From Clostridia bacterium (lineage in GTDB: Bacteria > Bacillota > Clostridia > Oscillospirales > Acutalibacteraceae), in assembly GCA_017559885.1 (NCBI GenBank), contig JAFYQN010000036.1, positions 1 through 18,652 of the forward strand: a stretch of 18,652 nucleotides of DNA. Reading direction: 5' to 3'. The first letter of the stretch is position 1, and each line of letters opens with the position of its first letter. Position numbers and translations under genes: made by a program. Under the pieces are notes generated by a model. That model searched no databases, had not been told where the DNA came from, and saw only the letters and a program-made list of their open reading frames with translations. This document shows positions 7,532-14,652 of the stretch, piece by piece.

Positions 7532-8539
7532 TTATCGCTTTTCGGTACAAAGATTTATAAGATCATCTACGTTAGCAGTAGCAAGACACTCTACCGTATC
7601 AGATGCTCCGTAATAAATTTTTACCTCGCCGTCATCTTCAAGTATCATACCGCCTGGGAATATAACGTTTTGGCGTAAGCCTTCCTCTACCTCGTAATCG
7701 GTTTCGGGCGCAATTAGCGGCAACTTGCTCATACCGATTACCTTTGACGGATCTTGTAAATCAAGTAGCATAATTCCTGCGCAGTATCTTTTTTTCCAAG
7801 TGTCTTCCCAACCGTTTTTGCCACGGGTTTGATCAATATCAACACTGTGGAAGGTGGTAAGCCAACCCTTTTCGGTTTTTATAGGTGGAGCCGCAGGGCC
7901 AATTTTATCGTTGGCAAATGGTACGTCTTCCACACCCATCACAAGCGTGTTGTTGCCCCAAAATTTTAGGTCGGGAGATTGCGCAAACCAAATATCAAAT
8001 CGGTCTTTACCCCCACGAGAATATACAGGGAAGGGTCGTTCAAGTCGGGTATATAGTCCGTTTATCTTTTCGGGGAAAAGCACCATATTGCGATTATCGG
8101 GCGCCGAAATACTCATAATCTCTAAACGCTCAAGATCATGAATAATGCCAACGCCGCCGTGAACACCATGACATGTATCAACAGCAAAACACATATATAA
8201 TACGTCATCAATCACTGTAAGACGCGGGTCATAAAAACGACGAATTTCATCAGTCGTATAATCTTCAGCCGCTAAAAACGGTTTTGGTGAAACATGCCAA
8301 TGAATACCGTCATCACTAGTAGCAAGACCTAAATCTACTTTTTTGAGTGGATTGGTTCCATAACCATCGATTTTAATGTCGTTACGAAAAACCATAACGT
8401 ATTTACCCTTGTATTTTGCAATACCTGCGTTATAAATACAGGTCGCTTCGTAAGGTATATCTTTCATAGAAAGAATAGGATTGCCCTCGTATCTTTTAAT
8501 AATTGGTGAAGATTTAAGTTCCGGAAAAACCTTGCCCAT
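7532..8539 (-). CDS. GH130 family beta-mannoside phosphorylase/hydrolase
   Basis: A 335-residue cytoplasmic enzyme of the five-bladed beta-propeller family GH130, which usually phosphorolyses beta-mannosides to mannose 1-phosphate. Visible family features are YEGNPIL near the N terminus, FRNDIK (51-56), ATSDDGIHW (73-81), the catalytic Asp104 in RRFYDPRLT, NMVLFPEKINGLYTRLERP (phosphate and sugar contacts), KIGPAAPP, and a C-terminal IYYGASD. The Arg/His-rich contacts suggest phosphorylase rather than hydrolase activity, but the linkage (beta-1,2, beta-1,4 or mannosylglucose) cannot be told from sequence alone. The ATG follows AAAGGAGAA. It is 12 bp after the MATE gene and 11 bp before the phosphatase. 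Confidence 0.92.
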   Translation of the reverse strand: MGKVFPELKSSPIIKRYEGNPILSMKDIPYEATCIYNAGIAKYKGKYVMVFRNDIKIDGYGTNPLKKVDLGLATSDDGIHWHVSPKPFLAAEDYTTDEIRRFYDPRLTVIDDVLYMCFAVDTCHGVHGGVGIIHDLERLEIMSISAPDNRNMVLFPEKINGLYTRLERPFPVYSRGGKDRFDIWFAQSPDLKFWGNNTLVMGVEDVPFANDKIGPAAPPIKTEKGWLTTFHSVDIDQTRGKNGWEDTWKKRYCAGIMLLDLQDPSKVIGMSKLPLIAPETDYEVEEGLRQNVIFPGGMILEDDGEVKIYYGASDTVECLATANVDDLINLCTEKR

Positions 8540-8551
8540 AATAATTCTCCT

Positions 8552-9937
8552 TTATATATCTTTAGCGAGCACCTTGTGTCGCCGCCATTTGCCTGATAAA
8601 AAGTATATAACGCCCGGTATTGCATAGCCGTAAGCCGCAAGACCATAACCGAGAACAAAACCGAAAAATCCCCAATCGAGCACAATACCAAATAACCAAC
8701 TAAGTCCTATTCGTAGTACGACACCATCTAAAAGCGCTAACACCATGCTAAGCTTTGAGTTACCAATGCCCTGAATGAGGGCGCCCGTACCGCGCATAAG
8801 CGCGAGAGCAGGAAACATCCAAATAATCGCCTTTATAAATGTTGGCGCCATAGCGTGAACGTCTGGGTTGTCGGAAAAGAGTAAAAACATCTGCTTGCCA
8901 AAGAATATGTAAAGCGCAATGAAAACAACCGTCCAAACACCCGAGAAAATCCAAGCGGTATACACTACCTTTTTTGCCCTTTCGGGTTTGCCTGCGCCTA
9001 TATTTTGACTTATCATCGGCATTGCCGCGTGATGTATACCTTGTGATATTTTGTTGATTATATCGTCAATCTTAATTCCTGCGCTAAAGGTAGATGATTC
9101 TGTAAGACCGATTCCGTTTATCATAGAGTTAACAAAAAGCATTGATATATTAATGCAACCCGATTGAATCGCCATAGGCGCACCGATTGAAATCATCATT
9201 TTAGCGTATTGTCTATTTATTTTAAAACTTTTAAGTTTAAAATCAAAGCCAAACTTTTCTTTTTTAATTACAAGATAAAAAATTGAGAATACAAACGATA
9301 CCGCCTGACCGATGATGGTCGCGTATGCCGCACCTGCTACACCCATATCTAGTTTGGTGGTAATAAACACAAGGTCTAATACTATGTTTGTAACCGATGC
9401 TATCGCGATAAACAAAAATGGTCTTTTAGAGTCGCCCATACCTCGCAGCACCGCCGACACCATATTGTAGCCCGCGGTAAAAACAAGTCCTGCGGCGCAA
9501 ATGGTAAGATAATCTCTTGACATCGCCAAAGACTCCAGCGGTATGTTCATCAGGTCTAAAATATATTCTCTGCCTAACAATATAATCGCCGACAAAGCAA
9601 CAGCTAAAATGGTTATTAAACTAAAAAGCGTGCCGATAATGTTGTTCATCTCTTTGCGTTTTCCGGCACCTAACGCCTGCGCCAAAAGCACCTGACCTGC
9701 GTTAGAAAAACCCAATGTTACCATAGTGGCAAAGTTTACTATCTGACTGCTTTGACCTACCGCGGCTATGCCCGCCGAAGTGACACCTTTATCAACAAAG
9801 TGCCCTACGATTATCATATCTACCGTGTTGTAAAGCACCTGCATAGCATTTGATAGCATAAACGGCAACATAAAACTAAACATTTGCTTTGATATTGAAC
9901 CGCTTGTAAAATCCCTTGAAATCGTCCTTGTAGACAC
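8552..9937 (-). CDS. MATE family efflux transporter
   Basis: A 461-residue multidrug and toxic compound extrusion (MATE) protein with about 12 membrane segments, expected to export small cationic or other compounds using an ion gradient. FTSGSISKQMFSFMLPFMLSNAMQVLYNTVDMIIVGHF is the typical N terminus, and the second half repeats the pattern (SIGAPMAIQSGCINISMLFVNSMINGIG). The start is GTG at 9937, 3 bp after the acetyltransferase stop. The usual N-terminal length supports it, but the RBS is weak, so translation may be coupled to the upstream gene. The physiological substrate is unknown; its place among carbohydrate enzymes does not settle it. Confidence 0.94.
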   Translation of the reverse strand: MSTRTISRDFTSGSISKQMFSFMLPFMLSNAMQVLYNTVDMIIVGHFVDKGVTSAGIAAVGQSSQIVNFATMVTLGFSNAGQVLLAQALGAGKRKEMNNIIGTLFSLITILAVALSAIILLGREYILDLMNIPLESLAMSRDYLTICAAGLVFTAGYNMVSAVLRGMGDSKRPFLFIAIASVTNIVLDLVFITTKLDMGVAGAAYATIIGQAVSFVFSIFYLVIKKEKFGFDFKLKSFKINRQYAKMMISIGAPMAIQSGCINISMLFVNSMINGIGLTESSTFSAGIKIDDIINKISQGIHHAAMPMISQNIGAGKPERAKKVVYTAWIFSGVWTVVFIALYIFFGKQMFLLFSDNPDVHAMAPTFIKAIIWMFPALALMRGTGALIQGIGNSKLSMVLALLDGVVLRIGLSWLFGIVLDWGFFGFVLGYGLAAYGYAIPGVIYFLSGKWRRHKVLAKDI

Positions 9938-9940
9938 CTT

Positions 9941-10513
9941 TTATTTCATCTCATCTTCCGTTAGTTTGCGATACACTTTGCACGGATTACCCATGGCAAT
10001 AGTGTTGCTTGGTATATCTTTGGTCACAACACTTCCTGCGCCGATTACACAGTTATCGCCTATGGTAACACCGGGCATAACCTTTACACCGCCGCCAATC
10101 CATACGTTGTTACCAATTGTAATCGGTTTTGAATATTCGCGACCCGTGTTGCGTTCGCTTACCTTTATCGGATGCCCTGCGGTATAAAAGCCGCAATCGG
10201 GACCTATAAATGCGTTGTGACCAATCTTAATTTTTGCGCAGTCAAGCATTACGAGGTTGTGGTTTGAAAAGAAGTTGTCACCTATCTCGATGTTGTAACC
10301 GTAGTCACACCAAAAGTATGGCATTATCAAAAAGTTTTTGCCTGTTTTGCCAAACAAGTCCTTTATGATTTCGTTTCGTTTTTCGTCTTCCAATGGTGAC
10401 AAAGCGTTGTACTTAAAGCACAAATCCTTTGCGCGTATAAGTTCTTTCATAAGTTGTTCGTCAGACGCGGGCTCGTAAAGTTCTCCCCCGTCTCGTTTTT
10501 GTTTTTCGTCCAT
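9941..10513 (-). CDS. Sugar O-acetyltransferase (maltose/galactoside acetyltransferase type)
   Basis: A 190-residue cytoplasmic enzyme of the left-handed beta-helix hexapeptide family that transfers acetyl from acetyl-CoA to a sugar hydroxyl. An N-terminal helical maltose-acetyltransferase domain (about 1-55) is followed by hexapeptide repeats (for example IEIGDNFFSNHN, IKIGHNAFIG, ITIGNNVWIG, VTIGDNCVIG). The catalytic His114 lies in FYTAGHP, and the C-terminal AMGNPCKVYRKL is standard. It is the first gene of the cluster ending in DUF1294. A plausible promoter lies about 30-60 bp upstream; the RBS is weak (GGATGTG). The natural acceptor is unknown. Confidence 0.93.
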   Translation of the reverse strand: MDEKQKRDGGELYEPASDEQLMKELIRAKDLCFKYNALSPLEDEKRNEIIKDLFGKTGKNFLIMPYFWCDYGYNIEIGDNFFSNHNLVMLDCAKIKIGHNAFIGPDCGFYTAGHPIKVSERNTGREYSKPITIGNNVWIGGGVKVMPGVTIGDNCVIGAGSVVTKDIPSNTIAMGNPCKVYRKLTEDEMK

Positions 10514-10542
10514 TTTTACACATCCAAAATATACTTAAATTT

Positions 10543-10570
10543 ATTTTAACATATTATAATAATATTGCAA
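10543..10570 (-). promoter_or_regulatory. Candidate promoter of the acetyltransferase-MATE-GH130 cluster
   Basis: Minus-strand TTGCAA (10570-10565), a 16-bp spacer and TAAAAT (10548-10543). The match is moderate and the region is very AT-rich, so other boxes are possible. Confidence 0.5.
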
Positions 10571-10580
10571 TACTATTAAA

Positions 10581-10612
10581 CAAAAACCACCGCTTTTTTT
10601 GCAGTGGTTTTG
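10581..10612 (-). terminator. Intrinsic terminator of the 42-aa gene
   Basis: Minus strand: CAAAACCACTGC, a loop of seven A's, GCGGTGGTTTTTG, then TTT. It begins 5 bases after the stop codon of the small ORF. Confidence 0.85.
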
Positions 10613-10617
10613 AAAAA

Positions 10618-10746
10618 CTAATTTTCTTTTGTATCATCGGTATCAATATATATTTCTTCGCAAGCTCTTTGAGTATCTATCAACAAATTAATTGCTTTTT
10701 CGACACCGTCAAGCAACGTTAAGTACAACTGCTTGTAATCAGGCAT
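10618..10746 (-). CDS. Small 42-aa hypothetical protein
   Basis: A short ORF (MPDYKQLYLTLL...) with a very strong RBS, AAGGAGGG, 7 nt before its ATG on the minus strand, and its own terminator. The protein is a likely single amphipathic helix (about residues 4-33, with L, I, V and A spaced regularly and charged residues between), ending in an acidic tail (DTDDTKEN). It has no signal peptide or membrane segment. An in-frame extension to a 108-residue ORF would run through the upstream terminator hairpin and is not believed. No known family was recognised with certainty. The dedicated promoter, leader and terminators suggest a real, independently regulated gene. Function is unknown. Confidence 0.7.
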   Translation of the reverse strand: MPDYKQLYLTLLDGVEKAINLLIDTQRACEEIYIDTDDTKEN

Positions 10747-10763
10747 ACGAGCACCCTCCTTAT

Positions 10764-10784
10764 ATAACAATATTATCTTGTTAT
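10764..10784. repeat. Inverted repeat upstream of the 42-aa gene RBS
   Basis: ATAACAA and TTGTTAT arms of 7 bp are separated by 7 bp, just before the Shine-Dalgarno sequence. It could be an operator, an RNA hairpin near the RBS, or chance in AT-rich DNA. On the minus strand it overlaps a weak promoter-like pair (TTGTTT, 17 bp, GATAAT). Confidence 0.4.
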
Positions 10785-10790
10785 AACGGC

Positions 10791-10827
10791 CGAAAAACAA
10801 AAAATGCGCCCACCGAAGCAGACGCAT
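10791..10827 (-). terminator. Strong UUCG-tetraloop terminator upstream of the 42-aa gene
   Basis: Minus strand: ATGCGTCTGC, loop TTCG, GTGGGCGCAT (10 pairs, three of them G-U), then TTTTTTGTTTTT. It is a complete intrinsic terminator lying between an upstream promoter (11025-10997) and the small ORF, so either it ends a small RNA or it is a regulated attenuator. Confidence 0.85.
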
Positions 10828-10990
10828 AAAAAACGCAAACTCCGATAGTCGCCAAACTAAAAAATATAAAAATGCTCTCACATCCATATATCCTCGAAAT
10901 TTGCATTTTTTTGAAATCTCTGACATATAGATACAAAGGTACAATGATACCTTTTGTGAGCATATTAAATTTTATATTTTTTAATTTGGC
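10828..10990 (-). ncRNA. Candidate structured leader or small RNA
   Basis: A promoter at 11025-10997 and a terminator at 10827 bound a transcript of about 185-200 nt including the terminator. Helices visible by eye on the minus strand: P1, AUGCUCACA (10963-10955) with UGUGAGAGCAU (10882-10872), having a short internal bulge; P2, a 7-bp hairpin AAAGGUA/UACCUUU (10954-10935) directly abutting P1; P3, UCUAUAU (10931-10925) with AUAUGGA (10889-10883); P4, GAGAUUU/AAAUUUC (10920-10914 with 10902-10896). P1 is followed by a U-rich run. No known riboswitch class was recognised. A 60-codon ORF overlaps it but has no RBS. The fold is not tested by covariation and the region is AT-rich. Confidence 0.45.
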
Positions 10991-10996
10991 ATAATT

Positions 10997-11025
10997 ATAT
11001 TATCACAAATAAAAATCATCGTCAA
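10997..11025 (-). promoter_or_regulatory. Sigma-A promoter for the leader RNA and 42-aa gene
   Basis: Minus-strand TTGACG (11025-11020), a 17-bp spacer and TAATAT (11002-10997). It is a near-consensus match with the start expected near 10990. Confidence 0.75.
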
Positions 11026-11050
11026 GTTATTCGACAAAAAATATCAAAAC

Positions 11051-11089
11051 ACAACAAAAGTCGCAGCTTAAAACTGCGACTTTTGTTGT
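11051..11089 (-). terminator. Terminator of the GH3-GH2-symporter operon
   Basis: 16-base arms (ACAACAAAAGTCGCAG and CTGCGACTTTTGTTGT) form a perfect inverted repeat with a 7-base loop, directly after the symporter stop. U-rich flanks exist on both strands, best described as TTTTGATATTTTTTG downstream on the minus strand. Confidence 0.85.
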
Positions 11090-12646
11090 TTAAATATTTA
11101 CATTTTCATCTGTAATAGCAGAAATGGCCTCACTAACATCCATACCGTTTGCTATTGCCTCTTTGCGCGCGGCGTTTACCGCCTGTATGGTCTTGACACG
11201 TTTGCCGTCAAGTTCGTAACCCTTCATTGCCCAAAGTGTTAGTCCCCACGCTACCATAGGCACCAAGCAAAATAGTACTATAACAACCCAGTCCATACCA
11301 TTAATGTATGCGGTTTCTTTTGTGGGAAGGTCCTTTACGCCAATAAACAGTAACGCGACGCTTACAACCGTGGCTGAAAGCGATGATACCAACTTGTCTA
11401 CCAAACTAAAGAGCGTACCCATTATACCAGGTATAAATTTACCCGAGCGATAGGTTTCATAGTCGGCGCAGTCGGCAACCATGGGAATTGGCATATCAGC
11501 GGTAGAATAATACGCACCGTAACCCACGCCAAAGAAAAGTATAAACAAAATCGTGTAGATATTTATATTCAACTTGAAGTCTGACTTAAATAAAGTTCCC
11601 TCATAAACGGTAAGGTTAAATGCGGGGTTACCCTGTTTCCACAAAAGCAACAACACCAACACGCCTACGTAACAAGCAAGTGCCACTGTAATATATGTCA
11701 TAAGCGAACGCTTTTGACCGTGTTTTTGCGAGGTGCGTACCGTAAGTAAAAAGAATGGTGCCGAGAATACATAACCTAAAATCATCATAGGTAGATACAA
11801 ATTATCGTAGTTGCCCATAAGACAAGAATAAAGCATTATAAGCACCGTAACATTTGTCGCAATAGCAAGCGCCAATTTGCAACCGCCGCCTGCAACCATA
11901 AGTCGACGCAAGGGTTTGTTTGCTTTTATGATAGAAATATATTCCGATACCTTTACCTTTTCTTGCTTGCCGCCAAGACCAAAGTATTTGTCGTTATCCT
12001 TTTCCCAAATACCAATAATTGCAAGCGCGGTAAGAACAATTGAAACAATAACGCCAATAGGCGTCATAATACGGAACCAACTTGCATTGTAATCGCCTGC
12101 AAAAGAGTCGCCTGCAAGAATTGGTCCTACAAACTGCATAACACCCATACCAACGAGCGAACCTATTGTATTAAAAATTGTAAAAAGAGGTCGTTGTTTG
12201 GGGTCGTTGGTAAGTACGGGTTGTGCCGAACGCGTAACCGAAGTCTGAAACGTATAACCCAAAACCCAAACGGCATATAGCAGTATAAACGCCGCATAGC
12301 GCAACCAAATTACGTCGTTGGGAATAATTGGTGTCACCACGTAAAGCAGTATTACCGATATTGCCATAACTACGTTACCAAGTACCATAAAAGGTCTGAA
12401 TTTACCAAATCTACCGTTTGTTTTATCCATCATGGCGCCGATTATGGGGTCAGTAATAGCGTCAAACACTCGCATACCCGTAACCATAAAGGATGCAAAT
12501 ACCATTGCAAGTCCAAGCACCTTGTTACCAAAGGTTGCAATATAACTTAAAATAAGCACAAAATAAACGTTTGTTGCGCCGTTATTCATAGGGAAAAGTG
12601 CCAGTTGATAAAATTTTGCGCGGTTAATACCTTTGTTGTCGTTCAT
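11090..12646 (-). CDS. GPH-family sugar:cation symporter (MFS)
   Basis: A 518-residue membrane transporter with about 12 membrane segments, of the glycoside-pentoside-hexuronide:cation symporter family (MelB/XynB-like). Near the N terminus, FDAITDPIIGAMMDKTNGRFGKFRPF carries Asp62 and Asp66, which in MelB-type carriers help bind the coupling cation and sugar, followed by the conserved loop GRFGKFRP. The ATG at 12646 has AGAGGT 7 nt upstream; a GTG two codons earlier is a weaker choice. It lies 15 bp after the GH2 gene and ends the operon. It likely imports the oligosaccharide or glycoside handled by the GH3 and GH2 enzymes; the exact sugar cannot be told. Confidence 0.93.
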   Translation of the reverse strand: MNDNKGINRAKFYQLALFPMNNGATNVYFVLILSYIATFGNKVLGLAMVFASFMVTGMRVFDAITDPIIGAMMDKTNGRFGKFRPFMVLGNVVMAISVILLYVVTPIIPNDVIWLRYAAFILLYAVWVLGYTFQTSVTRSAQPVLTNDPKQRPLFTIFNTIGSLVGMGVMQFVGPILAGDSFAGDYNASWFRIMTPIGVIVSIVLTALAIIGIWEKDNDKYFGLGGKQEKVKVSEYISIIKANKPLRRLMVAGGGCKLALAIATNVTVLIMLYSCLMGNYDNLYLPMMILGYVFSAPFFLLTVRTSQKHGQKRSLMTYITVALACYVGVLVLLLLWKQGNPAFNLTVYEGTLFKSDFKLNINIYTILFILFFGVGYGAYYSTADMPIPMVADCADYETYRSGKFIPGIMGTLFSLVDKLVSSLSATVVSVALLFIGVKDLPTKETAYINGMDWVVIVLFCLVPMVAWGLTLWAMKGYELDGKRVKTIQAVNAARKEAIANGMDVSEAISAITDENVNI

Positions 12647-12661
12647 TTTCACTACCTCTTA

Positions 12662-14581
12662 TTAAACCCAGTTTTCGCCCTTGCCGCCGTCTTTTTTCAG
12701 TTTGTAGTCGGGGTTTGGTTTATCTACTTTACAAATATTTATTGTATCGGTACAGTCACCTGCTACCGCTTTTATCTCGGTTTGGGGAGAAATCGCTACC
12801 TTAAAGTTAAATACCTTTTTGCCCTTTTGTTCGGCAATTTTCTCTCCGTTGGCATAAAGCGTTACCTCGTCACAATTGGAATAAACCTTAACTTTGGTAA
12901 TCTTTTCGGTACGGTCAACGTAACGTCTGCCGCAAATATGAACAAACGGTTCAGTTGACCAATACGCTTTGTAAAGATAAAAACTGTCTTTTTTTATCTC
13001 TCGGTCAAATGTTACAAGTCCTTTATGATTCATACCGGGTTCGCCGCCCTGATTTCGAGCATCGGCGGCAAAGTCAAACATATTCCATAAATGTGTCGCC
13101 CACATAAACGGACGCTTTTCAAAAAATCGAAGCAAATACTCGTGATATACACATTGATATTCTTCGGTTTGGTCGCCTCGTCGCGGATGAGATGAGTGCA
13201 AATTTGTCATTGCCTCGCAACCATATTCCGAGTAACCAAGGGCTCGGTTTGGATAAACAAAATGGAAAAAGTCTACCCACAAATCATTAAGCCACAAAAA
13301 TGGAGTGTACCAACCGAGATACAAATTCCAACTGACAACGTCAGATATATGCGCCACCTTATTAAAAGGACCGCACACCGCATAACACGCGAGCGTTGTA
13401 GGTCTGCCGGGGTCCATTTCGTGAACCAAATCATTTAGCGCATGGTGGTTATCAAGCATATCTTTTTTGTCTTTTGTTGATATTGTAATCTCATTACTAA
13501 GTCCCCAAAAACAAATAGACGCGTGATTGTAATTTTGAATAATAAGTTCTTTCATTTGTGATATGGTATTATCACGACCATTCGGCATATGTTCTGAAAT
13601 ATATGGTATTTCTGCCCACACAACAAAACCGTATTTATCACATAAATCATAAAAATATTGGTCATGTTGGTAGTGCGCCAAGCGTATTGTATTAGCGCCT
13701 ACCTCACGTATCATATCAATATCTTGTTCGTGATGCTCGGGACTTAACGCGTTGCCAAGCCCCTTGCGGTCTTGATGACGGCACACACCACGCAAAACGT
13801 AGGGTTTTCCGTTAAGGAAAAATCCCTTTTGGGCATCAACGTAATAACTTCTAACACCAAAATTGGTTTTGACTTTATCCGTAACTATGCCGTCAACTGT
13901 AAGTTCTGCCTCACAAGTGTAAAGATACGGGTTTTCTATACCCTGCCATAAGTGAACATCATATATTTTTATATGGGTGTCATCCCCTGTTGATGATGCT
14001 ATCTCAACACCTAAATCGTCAAATATTTTAATATTAACCGTTGCTTTGTCAGCATTATGCCAAGCGCGTACCCATACGTCAGCGTCCTTCCCATCGGGTG
14101 TAGCGCTTACCGCAAGACCGCTGCCGCCAAAATAATCCATACAAAAGTGTTGTTTATTAAGAACTATAAGTCGCACGTCGCGATATATACCACCGTAAAA
14201 AGTAAAGTCGGCTTTTTGGGGATATACCTTGTCGTTTACCGAATTGTCAACATATACGGTAAGGTGATTTTGCTTTTTTAAATAGTCGGTTATGTCGCAA
14301 CGAAAAGTAGAATATCCACCATCGTGCGTCATAATTTCATTGTCGTTTAAAATCACCTTTGCCGAGGCATTTACACCTGCAAATTCTAAATACACACACT
14401 GATTTTCACTGTATTCGGGAGATAAAAAATCTTTTTCATAAACACAAGTGCCTCGGCGGTAATCATCACCGCCGTCTTGACCATCTATATTATTCCATGT
14501 ATGTGGGATATTAACCTTAGTTGTGCTTTCATTAAAATAGGTAAATATCCAATCATCATTTAACAGGTGTATGTTTCGCAT
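12662..14581 (-). CDS. GH2 glycoside hydrolase (beta-galactosidase/beta-glucuronidase family)
   Basis: A 639-residue predicted cytoplasmic enzyme without signal peptide. Domains in order: sugar-binding jelly roll (about 1-140, with IPHTWN and FAGVNASAKVILN), an immunoglobulin-like sandwich (about 150-245), and a TIM barrel (from about 250) beginning FFLNGKPYVLRGVCRHQD. The acid/base Glu364 lies in WGLSNEI, and the nucleophile Glu452 in GYSEYGCEA. A small beta-rich C-terminal domain follows. It lacks the large C-terminal domain of LacZ-type enzymes, so it resembles the compact 600-residue GH2 group. Whether it acts on galactosides, glucuronides or other beta-glycosides cannot be decided by eye. 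The ATG follows AAAGGAAAG. It sits between GH3 and the symporter. Confidence 0.93.
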   Translation of the reverse strand: MRNIHLLNDDWIFTYFNESTTKVNIPHTWNNIDGQDGGDDYRRGTCVYEKDFLSPEYSENQCVYLEFAGVNASAKVILNDNEIMTHDGGYSTFRCDITDYLKKQNHLTVYVDNSVNDKVYPQKADFTFYGGIYRDVRLIVLNKQHFCMDYFGGSGLAVSATPDGKDADVWVRAWHNADKATVNIKIFDDLGVEIASSTGDDTHIKIYDVHLWQGIENPYLYTCEAELTVDGIVTDKVKTNFGVRSYYVDAQKGFFLNGKPYVLRGVCRHQDRKGLGNALSPEHHEQDIDMIREVGANTIRLAHYQHDQYFYDLCDKYGFVVWAEIPYISEHMPNGRDNTISQMKELIIQNYNHASICFWGLSNEITISTKDKKDMLDNHHALNDLVHEMDPGRPTTLACYAVCGPFNKVAHISDVVSWNLYLGWYTPFLWLNDLWVDFFHFVYPNRALGYSEYGCEAMTNLHSSHPRRGDQTEEYQCVYHEYLLRFFEKRPFMWATHLWNMFDFAADARNQGGEPGMNHKGLVTFDREIKKDSFYLYKAYWSTEPFVHICGRRYVDRTEKITKVKVYSNCDEVTLYANGEKIAEQKGKKVFNFKVAISPQTEIKAVAGDCTDTINICKVDKPNPDYKLKKDGGKGENWV

Positions 14582-14610
14582 AAATTTCTTTCCTTTTAAA
14601 ATGGTTTACA

Positions 14611-14638
14611 GGGAAGCGCTCCTAATGGAGCGCCTCCC
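14611..14638. repeat. Intercistronic stem-loop between GH3 and GH2
   Basis: GGGAAGCGCTCC, loop TAAT, GGAGCGCCTCCC gives a 12-bp stem with one mismatch. The T-rich tract is on the plus-strand side (ATTTTTATTTTA), so on the transcribed minus strand it lacks a proper U run. It is therefore more likely an mRNA processing or stabilising hairpin, or a weak attenuator, than a full terminator for GH3. Confidence 0.6.
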
Positions 14639-14652
14639 ATTTTTATTTTATA

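Noticed and set aside
10747..10944. N-terminal extension of the 42-aa gene to 108 residues
   Set aside because: It would translate the terminator stem and U run; the strong RBS directly before the ATG at 10746 explains the gene better.
10781..10963. 60-codon ORF (MLTKGIIVPLYLY...) across the leader region
   Set aside because: No Shine-Dalgarno sequence before its ATG, the ATG lies in the closing helix, and the ORF runs through the terminator hairpin. It could still be a leader peptide, but nothing in the sequence supports translation.
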